A stretch of DNA of 58,687 nt. Source: Herpetosiphonaceae bacterium. Lineage in GTDB: Bacteria; Chloroflexota; Chloroflexia; Chloroflexales; Kallotenuaceae. The notes beneath the pieces were generated by a model. That model did no database searches, was not told the DNA's origin, and saw nothing but the letters and a program-made list of their open reading frames with translations. The DNA lies in the NCBI GenBank assembly GCA_036374795.1, contig DASUTC010000267.1:1-58687 (forward strand), in the 5' to 3' direction. Below, one piece after another: positions 25,836-34,156 of this stretch. The position numbers were made by a program, and so were the translations under genes. Every line of letters begins with the position of its first letter. Within the stretch, counting starts at the first letter, position 1.

Positions 25836-26978
25836 TTAGAGGGTCGACTTGTAGAGCAGGCGGTTCGGCGTGCCCGTCGGGTTGCCCGTGATCACGTTCG
25901 TGGTGGCGTTGGTGATGATCCAGTTGTTGACCGTTGACGGCGTGGCGGTGCTGCCTTGCAGGTAGAGCGCTGCAACGCCCGCGACGTGCGGCGAGGCCAT
26001 CGAGGTGCCGCTGATCGTGTTCGTGCCGCCGTTGTTCCAGGTCGAGGTGATGCTCACGCCCGGCGCGTACAGCTCGACGCACGAGCCGTAGTTCGAGAAC
26101 GACGCCTTGGAGTCGTTGCTGGCCGACGCGGCAACCGTTAGCACGCCGCTGGCGCGGGCGGGCGAGTAGTTGCAGGCGTTGGCGTTGCTGTTGCCAGCGG
26201 CCACGACCGTGGTGACGCCCCGGTTGACCATGTTGGTCGCCGCGCTATCGACCGAGGTGTTCGCGCCGCCGCCCAGCGACATGTTCGCCACTGCCGGGAG
26301 CACGCGGTTGTTGGCAACCCAGTTCATGCCCGCGATGACGCCCGACCAGGTGCCGGAGCCGTTGCAATCCAGCACGCGCACCGCTACAATCGTCACGCCC
26401 TTGGCGACGCCGTAGGTCGCGCTGCCGACGGTGCCCGCCACGTGCGTGCCGTGACCGTTGCAATCCGCTGCCGGGAGCGAGCCGTCAACTGCGTCGTAGC
26501 CATCGACCACGCGCCCACCGAAGTTGGCGTGCTTGTAGACGCCGGTGTCGATGATGTAGGCGCGCACGCCGCTGCCCGTGCGAGTATAGTTGTAGGTGCC
26601 GTTGAGCGGCAGATAGCGCTGATCGATGCGGTCCAGGCCCCAGGTCGCGCCCGTCTGCGTCGTGTTAAGCGTGACTTCCGCATCCTGCTCGATGTAGTCT
26701 ACGTTGGGGTTGTTCTGGAGGGCATTGAGCTGACCCGCATTGAGTTCGGCGGCGAAGCCATTCAACACCGCATCGTACTCATACTTCGGGGTCACGCCTG
26801 CCACAGCGGCCACTGCGCGCGGGTTGGCTCCCTCTTTCAACACCACGATGTACTGATTTTCGATTGCCTTCCCCTGAGCCGGAATGAACTTCGCCGTTGA
26901 AGCTTCGGCCTGACCGCCCACCAGAACACTCGCCGAAAGCAACAGACCGGACACGAACAAGCCTGCGAAACGTTTCAT
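25836..26978 (-). CDS. S8-1: secreted S8 subtilase (proteinase-K-like), fully canonical active site
   Basis: A protein of 380 residues and the promoter-proximal member of the array. Signal peptide [21 protein letters not shown]9 propeptide ([18 protein letters not shown], about 39-56, to about 105), then the mature domain. Catalytic Asp144 (YIIDTGV), His176 (NGHGTHVAG), Ser326 ([13 protein letters not shown]) and oxyanion Asn263 (AAGNSN) are all present, the only array copy of which this is true. It is predicted to be exported, auto-processed and active on protein substrates. GGAGG precedes the ATG. A long AT-rich upstream region carries a promoter and a palindromic operator-like site. Confidence 0.95.
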   Translation of the reverse strand: MKRFAGLFVSGLLLSASVLVGGQAEASTAKFIPAQGKAIENQYIVVLKEGANPRAVAAVAGVTPKYEYDAVLNGFAAELNAGQLNALQNNPNVDYIEQDAEVTLNTTQTGATWGLDRIDQRYLPLNGTYNYTRTGSGVRAYIIDTGVYKHANFGGRVVDGYDAVDGSLPAADCNGHGTHVAGTVGSATYGVAKGVTIVAVRVLDCNGSGTWSGVIAGMNWVANNRVLPAVANMSLGGGANTSVDSAATNMVNRGVTTVVAAGNSNANACNYSPARASGVLTVAASASNDSKASFSNYGSCVELYAPGVSITSTWNNGGTNTISGTSMASPHVAGVAALYLQGSTATPSTVNNWIITNATTNVITGNPTGTPNRLLYKSTL

Positions 26979-27210
26979 GCTGTCTAACCTCCGATATAGG
27001 TATGTCCGTATTAACGCGTGTTCCACCATGTTTTTCAGCACCACCAGGCTTCCCGGGTAGCCAGGGGGTACACGGTTCCAACCCTGCCATACAACATGTG
27101 CATAGAGAGTGACCCGTGGTAGATTGGGGGGATCGTATCTACAACGAGTTGAGATATTCACTTGTTGTAAGTAGGGTGTAGTTGGTAGAACACTCTATTG
27201 GACAAGAACG

Positions 27211-27239
27211 AATCTATCATAGGCAAAAGTAAAAGTCAA
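27211..27239 (-). promoter_or_regulatory. candidate sigma70-type promoter of the protease array
   Basis: On the minus strand TTGACT (complement of 27234-27239) and TAGATT (complement of 27211-27216) are separated by 17 bases inside an AT-rich stretch. This implies a leader of about 225 bases before S8-1. Confidence 0.5.
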
Positions 27240-27370
27240 TAAAAATGGTAGTTCTTTGGTACTAAGCGTTGAATAGTACTTTCAACCAATTTTAAACTCT
27301 TTTAACCGGGACTATCGGTGAACTGATGTGCTTTTCACGCTGCCGGACAAGTCATATTCGGCACAAATGC

Positions 27371-27386
27371 ATGGGAGCGCTCCCAT
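27371..27386. promoter_or_regulatory. perfect 16-bp palindrome resembling a LacI/CelR-type operator
   Basis: ATGGGAGCGCTCCCAT is self-complementary. Its 14-bp core TGGGAGCGCTCCCA equals the operator known for CelR, a LacI-family repressor of cellulase genes in Thermobifida. A second palindrome, GTGTCGACAC, follows at 27393-27402. Both lie upstream of the protease-array promoter. No LacI-family gene is in the window. Confidence 0.55.
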
Positions 27387-27527
27387 TGGATTGTGTCGAC
27401 ACGCCGAAGGTACACGATAGTACGCTGGTCAATCCAGAGTACCACTGCCGTCTCCGCTTCCTTCCTTGAGCAATCTGGAAGCGTGTAGTCCGGCAGCCAG
27501 CGGCGCGCTGCGTTGTCACGACGCAAA

Positions 27528-27556
27528 GGGCCTCCAGATCAAGCGTCTGGAGGCCC
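27528..27556 (-). terminator. glgC: terminator of glgC
   Basis: GGGCCTCCAGA (27528-27538) pairs with TCTGGAGGCCC (27546-27556), an 11-bp perfect stem with a 7-base loop, about 60 bases after the glgC stop. Confidence 0.7.
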
Positions 27557-27614
27557 AGGCGCGCCAGCGCAGATACCGCCGCCGACTGGAGCAGACGAAG
27601 GCGGCACGAGCACG

Positions 27615-28868
27615 TCACCGCTCAGCGCCGACCGCTGCCGCGTGCTGAGCCGCTCCGTATTCTGTGCTCGACTCCACTCGCTCACCCGCCGCAATGGTCG
27701 TGCCCGCCGCGACGCTGGCCCGCGCGCCCACCAGCGTTATGTTTGGTTGGGCTCCCGCCTGTGGCTCCTCGCCGATTCGGGCTCCCTCGCCAATCCGCGC
27801 ATCGCTGTCCAGAATGCTATATGCCACCTTGGCCCCCGTGGCGATCCGCACATCGCTGAACACAATCGCGTGCGACACCTCGGCACCCTGTTCCACGACC
27901 ACACCCGGAGCAAGCACCGAATCAACCACGCGGCCCCGGATCAGGCAGCCGGGCGCGATCAGGCTGTTCTCGATCCGCGCGGGCCGCTCGATCCGTGCGG
28001 GCATTCGCTGCACGCCATAGGTCAAGATCGGCCACTCCGGCTGATCCAGATCGAGCAGCGGCTCATCCGCCAGCAGATCCATATGCGACCGCCAGTACGA
28101 CTCGATCGTTCCCAGATCGCGCCAATAGCCCTCAAGCGGGTACGAGTACGCCCGCCCACGCTCCACCAGCATCGGGATCAGCTCATGGCCGAAGTCTTTG
28201 AGCGCCGAGGATTCTTCGTCGTCGCTCGGCCCACGCGCGGCCAGCTCGTCAAGCGTATCGAGCAGCACGGCGGCGTTATACACGAAGACCTCGGCTGTCA
28301 CCGTGGTGCTGCGCGGCGTGTCGGGCTTGTACTCAAAATCCGTCACCCTGCCCTGCTCGTCGATCCGCACCGTCCCGAAGCGTCCGGCCTCCTCGATCGG
28401 CACTTCGGTTGTCACCATCGTGACATCGGCCTGACGCTCGATATGCCGCTCGATCACGCTGTTGTAGTCGAGCTTGTAGACATGATCGGCGCTGAGCACC
28501 AGCAAAAGATCGGGGTTGAACTCGCGGATAAAGCGCGCGTTGCGGTGGATCGCATCGGCGTTGCCTCGGTGCCAGCCGCCCTCCTGGGTGCCGATATGCG
28601 GCGGCATAATCCGCAGCCCGCCGTAGGTTCGGTCGAGATCCCACGGCCTGCCATTCGCCAGATGATCGTTGAGCGAGTGCGGCAAGAACTGCTCGATGAC
28701 CCACACATGCGAAATGCCGCTATGCATACAATTGCTGAGCGGAAAATCCAACAGGCGGTACACGCCCGCATACGGCAGCGCTGGCTTCGCCCGGTCCTTG
28801 GTCAAGAGTTCCATCCGGTTGCCTTCGCCGCCCGCCATAATCAGTGCCAGAGTCTTTGGATGCTTCAT
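27615..28868 (-). CDS. glgC: glucose-1-phosphate adenylyltransferase (ADP-glucose pyrophosphorylase) family
   Basis: A protein of 417 residues. The nucleotidyltransferase signature MAGGEGNRMELLTKDRAKPALPYAG is near the N terminus, followed by YRLLDFPLSNCMHSGI, then SADHVYKLDY (metal Asp) and the GYWRDLGTIESYW substrate motif. The C-terminal third is a left-handed beta-helix (GRVVDSVLAPGVVVEQGAEV; AYSILDSDARIGEGARIG). The enzyme makes ADP-glucose for glycogen synthesis. Some motifs deviate from classical GlgC (PALPYAG instead of PAVPFGG-like), so a related sugar nucleotidyltransferase is possible. Start at 28868; the longer in-frame upstream stretch has no homology and overlaps the response-regulator terminator. 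Confidence 0.85.
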   Translation of the reverse strand: MKHPKTLALIMAGGEGNRMELLTKDRAKPALPYAGVYRLLDFPLSNCMHSGISHVWVIEQFLPHSLNDHLANGRPWDLDRTYGGLRIMPPHIGTQEGGWHRGNADAIHRNARFIREFNPDLLLVLSADHVYKLDYNSVIERHIERQADVTMVTTEVPIEEAGRFGTVRIDEQGRVTDFEYKPDTPRSTTVTAEVFVYNAAVLLDTLDELAARGPSDDEESSALKDFGHELIPMLVERGRAYSYPLEGYWRDLGTIESYWRSHMDLLADEPLLDLDQPEWPILTYGVQRMPARIERPARIENSLIAPGCLIRGRVVDSVLAPGVVVEQGAEVSHAIVFSDVRIATGAKVAYSILDSDARIGEGARIGEEPQAGAQPNITLVGARASVAAGTTIAAGERVESSTEYGAAQHAAAVGAER

Positions 28869-28985
28869 CGTTGGCCCCTCTCCATCATCTCGATCATCAG
28901 CCGCAAGGCTGGCATAGCAACGCCGATGCCATGCCGCTTTACGGCAGGAGGGCCGCGATGATCGAGGCAGCGCGGATATAAGAAA

Positions 28986-29022
28986 CGCCCCGGCGTACAC
29001 AGGCGTTGTGTGAGCCGGGGCG
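28986..29022 (-). terminator. terminator of the ComQXPA-like operon
   Basis: CGCCCCGGC (28986-28994) pairs with GCCGGGGCG (29014-29022), with a GTACAC/GTGTGA extension inside. It lies 22 bases after the response-regulator stop. Confidence 0.65.
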
Positions 29023-29043
29023 CAGAAGCACGGCGCGGCGGCG

Positions 29044-29721
29044 CTACACCAGGCCCTCACGGACAGCGCGCACGGCGGCCTCCACCCGCGACGACACACC
29101 GAGCTTCACGTACACTTCAGCCAGATGTTTCTCCACCGTTTTTTCGCTGATCCCCAGCGCAATGCCGATCTCTTGATTGGTCTTGCCCTCCACCACCAAA
29201 CGTAAAACATCCAGCCCGCGCATACTCAAGAGCGGCTGCGCCGGTTCTCCTGAGCCGCGCACCCGCTGATCGAACCTACCGCCCGCAACCCTTGAGCTTA
29301 GCCAGGGCTCGCCCCGCGCCACCGAGCGCACCGCAGCGGAGATCGCCGAAGGATCTTCTTCTTTCAGCAGATAGCCGGTCGCGCCTGCGTCCATGAACGT
29401 CTGCACATAGTCCAACTCGGCGTAGGCCGTGAGGATCAGAATGTTGGGCGGTACCGGCAGCGTCCGTGCCCGGCGCACCACATCGACCGCGCGCAGGCCG
29501 GGCATGTTCAGATCCGTCACCAGCACATCCGGCTGGATCATCGACACCAGATGCAGCGCGACATTGCCGTTCTCGGCAGTGCCCAGCACCTCGATATCAG
29601 GCTGTCGCGCCAGCTCGTGGACAATCCCGTTGCGCACAACCGGATGATCGTCCGCTACGACGACGCGAATGACCCGCTGCTGCACCATCGAGCTACTCGA
29701 CGGCTGCCACTCTTCGATCAT
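29044..29721 (-). CDS. ComA-like LuxR/NarL-family response regulator
   Basis: A protein of 225 residues. The receiver domain has the acidic pair ADDH (24-26) and phospho-acceptor Asp70 (VLVTDLNMPG). A C-terminal LuxR HTH follows (VLRLVVEGKTNQEIGIALGISEKTVEKHLAEVYVKLGV). It is the expected DNA-binding output of the kinase encoded just upstream, whose stop it overlaps by 29 bases when started at 29721. I chose 29721 because AAAGGA precedes it; 29739, 29730 or 29688 are alternatives. By family it should activate transcription after phosphorylation; likely targets are this operon and perhaps neighbouring exoenzyme genes (inference). Confidence 0.9.
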   Translation of the reverse strand: MIEEWQPSSSSMVQQRVIRVVVADDHPVVRNGIVHELARQPDIEVLGTAENGNVALHLVSMIQPDVLVTDLNMPGLRAVDVVRRARTLPVPPNILILTAYAELDYVQTFMDAGATGYLLKEEDPSAISAAVRSVARGEPWLSSRVAGGRFDQRVRGSGEPAQPLLSMRGLDVLRLVVEGKTNQEIGIALGISEKTVEKHLAEVYVKLGVSSRVEAAVRAVREGLV

Positions 29722-32140
29722 GTACGGCATCCTTTCCATGTACCTGACGCGCGGCTGATGGGAGCGGCACCCAGACTCGTACCGTCGTCCCCTGTCCCGG
29801 CGCGGACATTACTTCGAGTGTGCCCTGCACCAGCTCCAGACGTTCGCGCAGCCCAATCAGACCAAAATGTTGTTCATCAAGCAATCGCTCCAAATGGCCC
29901 GGCACCCGGAAGCCACGGCCATCATCGGCGATCGACAGCCATACCGCCTCCTCGCCAAGCGCCAGGCAAATCTCAACATGGCTCGCCACCGCGTGCTTCT
30001 GCACGTTGCTCAGCGCCTCCTGTACCACCCGGAAGAGACACAGCGCTACCTCGTCAGGGAGCGGCTGCGCTTCGTCGCCTTGAACGAGCAAGCGAATCGA
30101 GAACGGCGCGTGCTGCTGCACGGCCCGGATGCGAAACCGAATTGCTGCCACCAGCCCCAGGCTATCTAGCGCAGGCGGTCGCAGGTCCGCGCATAAGCGG
30201 CGCACATCCCCGACGATCTGCCGCACATGCTCCTGCAAAGGCGCGAGGTACTGGCTATGCTCCTGTGGCATGATCGACCGTAGCTCGGCCAGGTGATAGT
30301 TCAGCGCGATCAGCTCTTGAATCACCTCATCGTGTAGCTCGCGCGCCATATGGCTGCGCTCCGCCTCGCGCACCCGTAAAAGCTGCTGGTGGACGCGCTC
30401 GCTATCCAGCGCTCGCTGGCGCAGCTCGACGATCAGCTGCACGTTCTGCACGGCTATGCTGGCTTGTCGCGCGATGGTCTGCAAGATTTCGCGATCGGTT
30501 ACGTCCAGGGTATAGCTGCCGCGCTTGGGACCTAACACGAACAGCCCGACCAGCCGATCTGTCGCGACCAGCGGCAGCCACAACTGGGTCTTAGCACAAT
30601 CCAGCATACACCGATCCGCCGAAGCCAGATGTCTGTCGGTCAGCAGCGAGCGCAAGGTGGCGCTATCTACAGGGTGCTGATGCTGGCGAAAAAACTCGAT
30701 GATCTGGCTCCCATCAGACGGCCAGGCCGTACCGATCTCGTGCTCGGCGCAGGCCGTGCCGGAGATCACCGTTGTGCGTAGCGCGCCGCTATGCTCGAAT
30801 ACCAGCAGGCTGGCCCACTCAAGCTGCATCACCGTCTGGACGGCCTCGCACAAGTTTTGCGCCAGCGTTGTGCTGTTCGTCACCTGCTCGAACGACTGGC
30901 TCACGCTTTGCACGGCGGAGCGGTAATCGTACCAGCCGCCATAGAGCAGCCGGTCGACGATCCGCTGAAGGCTGCGATGGGTCGGCCCGACCGTCGCCGC
31001 CAGGAGCATGGCGATCACAAACGTAATCAGTTGGTCGCGCCAGATGCTCAGCGGCAGCAGCGGCAGCAGCACGGCGTACAGCGTCAGGTACATTGCGCCC
31101 AGCAGGGTGATCACCAGGATCACGGCAGCTCCCCGGCTGACATTCCGATCGAGGTGCATCAGCCGGTAGCGGAAGATCGCATAGCCGTACGTCAGCGGCA
31201 GCAGCAGCAGAAACAGAAACGCCAGCTCATACGGCAGTAGCGGCTGTCCCAGCAGCGCGCTCGGCAGCAGCGACAGCATCAGCAGCGGCAAGAAGGCTAC
31301 CGCTCCGCCGACGGCTACCACGCCGATATGTCGCTGGGTCATCGGCGAGGCAGCGCGCCGGTAGGTCTGCACGAGCACCAGCACCATCCCCAGCAGACAC
31401 CCGGCCAGCCACAGCAGGCGTAAGGTGTAGAGCAGCGGCACTTCCGCCCGCAGCACAACCGGATCGCCGAGCAGCTCTGGCAGACTCCCCACGATCGCGA
31501 TGCCGCACAGGATCGGCCATAGCCAGCGCGCAGCACGCCGAAAGAGATACGTTGGAAAATAAAGGTGAAAGAGGATTGCCAGCGGGCCGAACCACCACAT
31601 CAGCACGCCGAACAGCCGGGCCGTCCATAGTGGACCCATCCCCGATACCGAGCCGATCGTCAGCATCAGGCTGGTGACTTGCCCGAAGACGAATACCAGC
31701 CAGCGCTGCCGCCCCTGCGGCGAAAACGCTACCACAAGCACGCTGAGCAGCCAGAAGGGCAGCGCGATCAAGAAGGGCATCAGATCGCGCACGAAGATCG
31801 GCAGCGGCGGCGCGACCAGGCTGACCAGCACAATATGGCGCGCGCCGTCCCGCTCGATCGCGAACTGCAAGCTGTCGCCGACCCGTTTCATCGGTAGGCG
31901 CCGGATCTCCCAGAGCGGCACGTCGTTGATCGCCAGGATCCGATCGCCCGGCAGCACCCAGCCAGCCGCCGGTCCCCGTGGATCGACAACCTCGACGATT
32001 CCGCCCGGCTCAGCCCAGGTTACGCCTGTGTAAGGAAAGGGCGTAAACTGCCACACCACCCATGCGCTCAGGAGCAATGTCGCTAATGCCAGTGTAAACG
32101 GAGCAACCATGCTCCAATATTGGATGCGCAAGTGTTTCAT
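29693..32140 (-). CDS. ComP-like sensor histidine kinase: TM, PDZ, polytopic membrane region, GAF, HisKA_3, HATPase
   Basis: A protein of 815 residues. A first TM (about 13-31) is followed by a PDZ-like extracytoplasmic domain (about 40-108: DPRGPAAGWVLPGDRILAINDVPLWEI). About eight more TM helices run to residue 385. A GAF domain (about 420-575) follows, then a HisKA_3 dimerisation helix with phospho-acceptor His603 (ARELHDEVIQELIALNYHL) and an HATPase_c domain (VVQEALSNVQKHA; IADDGRGFRVPG; GLIGLRERLELV). The many-helix sensor in this HisKA_3 class resembles ComP, the receptor of prenylated ComX. The GAF domain is extra compared with Bacillus ComP. Its ATG overlaps the ComQ-like stop (ATGA). 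Confidence 0.92.
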   Translation of the reverse strand: MKHLRIQYWSMVAPFTLALATLLLSAWVVWQFTPFPYTGVTWAEPGGIVEVVDPRGPAAGWVLPGDRILAINDVPLWEIRRLPMKRVGDSLQFAIERDGARHIVLVSLVAPPLPIFVRDLMPFLIALPFWLLSVLVVAFSPQGRQRWLVFVFGQVTSLMLTIGSVSGMGPLWTARLFGVLMWWFGPLAILFHLYFPTYLFRRAARWLWPILCGIAIVGSLPELLGDPVVLRAEVPLLYTLRLLWLAGCLLGMVLVLVQTYRRAASPMTQRHIGVVAVGGAVAFLPLLMLSLLPSALLGQPLLPYELAFLFLLLLPLTYGYAIFRYRLMHLDRNVSRGAAVILVITLLGAMYLTLYAVLLPLLPLSIWRDQLITFVIAMLLAATVGPTHRSLQRIVDRLLYGGWYDYRSAVQSVSQSFEQVTNSTTLAQNLCEAVQTVMQLEWASLLVFEHSGALRTTVISGTACAEHEIGTAWPSDGSQIIEFFRQHQHPVDSATLRSLLTDRHLASADRCMLDCAKTQLWLPLVATDRLVGLFVLGPKRGSYTLDVTDREILQTIARQASIAVQNVQLIVELRQRALDSERVHQQLLRVREAERSHMARELHDEVIQELIALNYHLAELRSIMPQEHSQYLAPLQEHVRQIVGDVRRLCADLRPPALDSLGLVAAIRFRIRAVQQHAPFSIRLLVQGDEAQPLPDEVALCLFRVVQEALSNVQKHAVASHVEICLALGEEAVWLSIADDGRGFRVPGHLERLLDEQHFGLIGLRERLELVQGTLEVMSAPGQGTTVRVWVPLPSAARQVHGKDAVHDRRVAAVE

Positions 32141-33096
32141 AGGTCTTTGAGCGGTGTGTATGCATCCAGCAGCCGCAGCAATCCATCGCTGGCTGCCGAA
32201 CGTGGCACAGCCTGTAGCAGCGCCGCATGGGCCTGCCGGTGTAGCCGCCGCGCCTCCGTCGTAAGGTAGAGGATCGCTCCTGCCGCCACGATCTGTGATC
32301 GCGCTTCCGCCTCAGCTCCCGAATCCGTGCCGGTCGCGCGCAGCAGCCGGTGTAGCCGCTCGCGTTCGGCGGCGGGTAAGACGCTCATCGCATACGCCAC
32401 GGGCAGCGTCCAGCGGTCGCCCGCCAGGAGATCGCTCGCCTGCCCGTGCTTCGCCCAGAGGCCGTCGATGTCGTCGCCAATCTGGATCAGCACGCCCAGC
32501 GTCTGCCCAAACTCGCTGAGCTGATCGACCACGCCGCGCTCGGCGTTTGCCAGACGAGCGCCGGAGCGGCACGCCAGGCCAAACAACGCGCCCGACTTCG
32601 CCTGCGCGATCCGCCAGCGCTGCTCCAGCGTCGGCTGTTGAAGCGTCAGGTCGGCGTGCTGCCCGGCGGTCAGGTCCAGCAGCGTCTGAAAAAAATCCAG
32701 CCGGACCGCTTGAGCTGTATCAGCGCCGACGCCTGTCTGTTCCAGATTGCTCAGCATCGCGCCCGCGCTGGCAAGCAGGCCAGTCGAAATATTAATCGCT
32801 GGCCCCGCTCCCCACTGCGCCCAGGGCGCGTCGCGCACATCGCCATCTTCAACACTATCGAGCATATAGAGCGCGGTGTACAGTATCTTCCAGGCAAGTG
32901 CAAAGCGCTCAGTTCGCCGCCGATCGCCGCCGGTCGCCAGGCAACACAGCTCAGCAAGGTCGCTCAACGATCCGGAAGGCTGCTGATCCGATGATCGATC
33001 CTCGATCACCGGCTGGAGCGTTGCGCGTATGACAGACAGATAGGCCGCGTCGATTTCCGCCGCAGCCCACAAGGCTTCTAAAGCATCCGCTATCAC
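32137..33096 (-). CDS. ComQ-like class-1 prenyl synthase / isoprenyl transferase
   Basis: A protein of 319 residues with a trans-isoprenyl diphosphate synthase fold. The first Asp motif is short and degenerate, LDSVEDGD (Asp80, Asp84, Asp86), unlike the DDxxD of true polyprenyl synthases and like the reduced motif of ComQ enzymes. GQHADL (146-151) and KSGALFGLACRSGARLA (167-183) follow. The second motif is intact, QIGDDIDGLW (Asp209, Asp210, Asp212), followed by DLLAGDRWTLP. ComQ attaches geranyl or farnesyl to a Trp of the pre-pheromone ComX. The start is GTG at 33096, 12 bases after the small peptide gene. A lipid-producing prenyl synthase is the alternative, but the flanking peptide, kinase and regulator genes argue for pheromone modification. 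Confidence 0.75.
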   Translation of the reverse strand: MIADALEALWAAAEIDAAYLSVIRATLQPVIEDRSSDQQPSGSLSDLAELCCLATGGDRRRTERFALAWKILYTALYMLDSVEDGDVRDAPWAQWGAGPAINISTGLLASAGAMLSNLEQTGVGADTAQAVRLDFFQTLLDLTAGQHADLTLQQPTLEQRWRIAQAKSGALFGLACRSGARLANAERGVVDQLSEFGQTLGVLIQIGDDIDGLWAKHGQASDLLAGDRWTLPVAYAMSVLPAAERERLHRLLRATGTDSGAEAEARSQIVAAGAILYLTTEARRLHRQAHAALLQAVPRSAASDGLLRLLDAYTPLKDL

Positions 33097-33108
33097 GTTA
33101 ATGTACGA

Positions 33109-33336
33109 CTACGCTTTAAGCTGGGGGGTGTACCACTGCCACGCCTCTGGACTGGTATCGAGCGAGCATAGCTGGTGTATACGTGAGCGATCACCGAGCA
33201 TGGCAAGGACCGTAGCAGCGGCTTCGTCGTCCAGCACCAAGCCAGAGGCCATCATCGCTGCCTGTGGCTCCTGAACAAACTGAGCGGCGAAGGATGGGTC
33301 GGAGGCGATGCGGTACACAAGATGGGCCAGGGTCAT
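33109..33336 (-). CDS. candidate ComX-like pheromone precursor peptide
   Basis: A predicted peptide of 75 residues. The N-terminal part, LVYRIASDPSFAAQFVQEPQ (6-25) then AAMMASGLVLDDEAAATVLAML, reads like a helical leader and has the same layout as ComX leaders (hydrophobic helix, P/D-E segment, G-hydrophobic-D, second helix). The tail contains Cys57, Trp66 and Trp68 (SPEAWQWYTPQLKA); a tail Trp is the residue prenylated in ComX. The start at 33336 has a partial AGGTG site; an in-frame start at 33396 would add 20 residues. It is the first gene of the tight four-gene operon. The pheromone role rests on context and layout, not on sequence identity; a RiPP-type leader peptide is the nearest alternative. 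Confidence 0.6.
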   Translation of the reverse strand: MTLAHLVYRIASDPSFAAQFVQEPQAAMMASGLVLDDEAAATVLAMLGDRSRIHQLCSLDTSPEAWQWYTPQLKA

Positions 33337-33380
33337 ATCACACCTGCGAGCTTGGAGGGCGCTCGCCACCCACATACAGG

Positions 33381-33461
33381 TTAACCAGAAAAACACCGGT
33401 TGTGTTCTGCTGCTCGTGTTAACCGTTGGGAACGGAAGTGATCAACGAATAACCATTAACC
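33381..33461 (-). promoter_or_regulatory. three TTAACC repeats in the leader of the pheromone operon
   Basis: TTAACC occurs at 33381-33386, 33419-33424 and 33456-33461, spaced 38 and 37 bases apart, between the predicted transcription start and the peptide ATG. The first is inside the palindrome GGTTAACC. Such phased copies could bind a regulator. Confidence 0.35.
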
Positions 33462-33524
33462 ATCGACGTACCTTAGGGGAACACCACATACGATGGTGCA
33501 TGGATCATCCGGGCCGACACGTTC

Positions 33525-33553
33525 ATTATAGAGTATCGAAATGTTTAACACAA
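33525..33553 (-). promoter_or_regulatory. sigma70-type promoter of the ComQXPA-like operon
   Basis: On the minus strand TTGTGT (complement of 33548-33553), a 17-base spacer and a perfect TATAAT (complement of 33525-33530). The leader to the peptide start at 33336 would be about 180 bases. Beyond it, up to about 34120, I see no convincing gene. Confidence 0.65.
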
Positions 33554-34123
33554 GTAAAAAATTACTCCAACCAGAAGAACTAGGCCCGATTGACCCAAAG
33601 GACTATCTCCTAGCAGCCCTCGTAGCTCTACCAGCGTACGTGCCACCGTTCGACGGTAGGCGCTGTCGTCAACAAGCACCTGCTTCGATCGCGCTCCAGC
33701 TCATCCTCGCAGGCAAATATTGCCCGCTATCTTCGCGCGGGCGGCTGCATTGGTCATACCATCGATTGGAAGATCTGCAACCCCTGGGGGGAAGGGTTGT
33801 GGACACAGGGCGTAGCCGCTGCGCCCTCAGGCAGGGGTGGGTCTATTCCCCAAAGATTCCTTAGTCCTCACGCGGAGTCTCCGAAGCTCCGAAACGGTTG
33901 CTTGATTCTACGCTGAGGACTTAACGCAGCAGAGCGCCAGCCTGGGAGCAGGCGCGCCGCACGATTGCCCGCCCTGCCACGCTGCCGGGCGGACAACCTA
34001 CGCCAGGTTGGGAGTGCTCGTCTCGACCGCAAGCATAGCGCTGCGATCCGGCAGCACAGGCGATCGAAAGTCCTGCTGCCAGATCAGCGCTCATCACGCC
34101 CAACCTTTCGTTTTCAAATCCGA

Positions 34124-34147
34124 AGGGCGGGGGACGTCCCCCGCCCT
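34124..34147 (-). terminator. terminator of the CGTase-like gene
   Basis: AGGGCGGGGGA (34124-34134) is complementary to TCCCCCGCCCT (34137-34147). It starts 10 bases after the stop codon, with a T-rich stretch beyond on the minus strand (GAAAACGAAAG complement). Confidence 0.65.
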
Positions 34148-34156
34148 CGACGACAA

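Noticed and set aside
33541-33864. Plus-strand frame of 107 codons upstream of the pheromone operon
   Set aside because: No domain, no ribosome site, and it overlaps the predicted minus-strand promoter.
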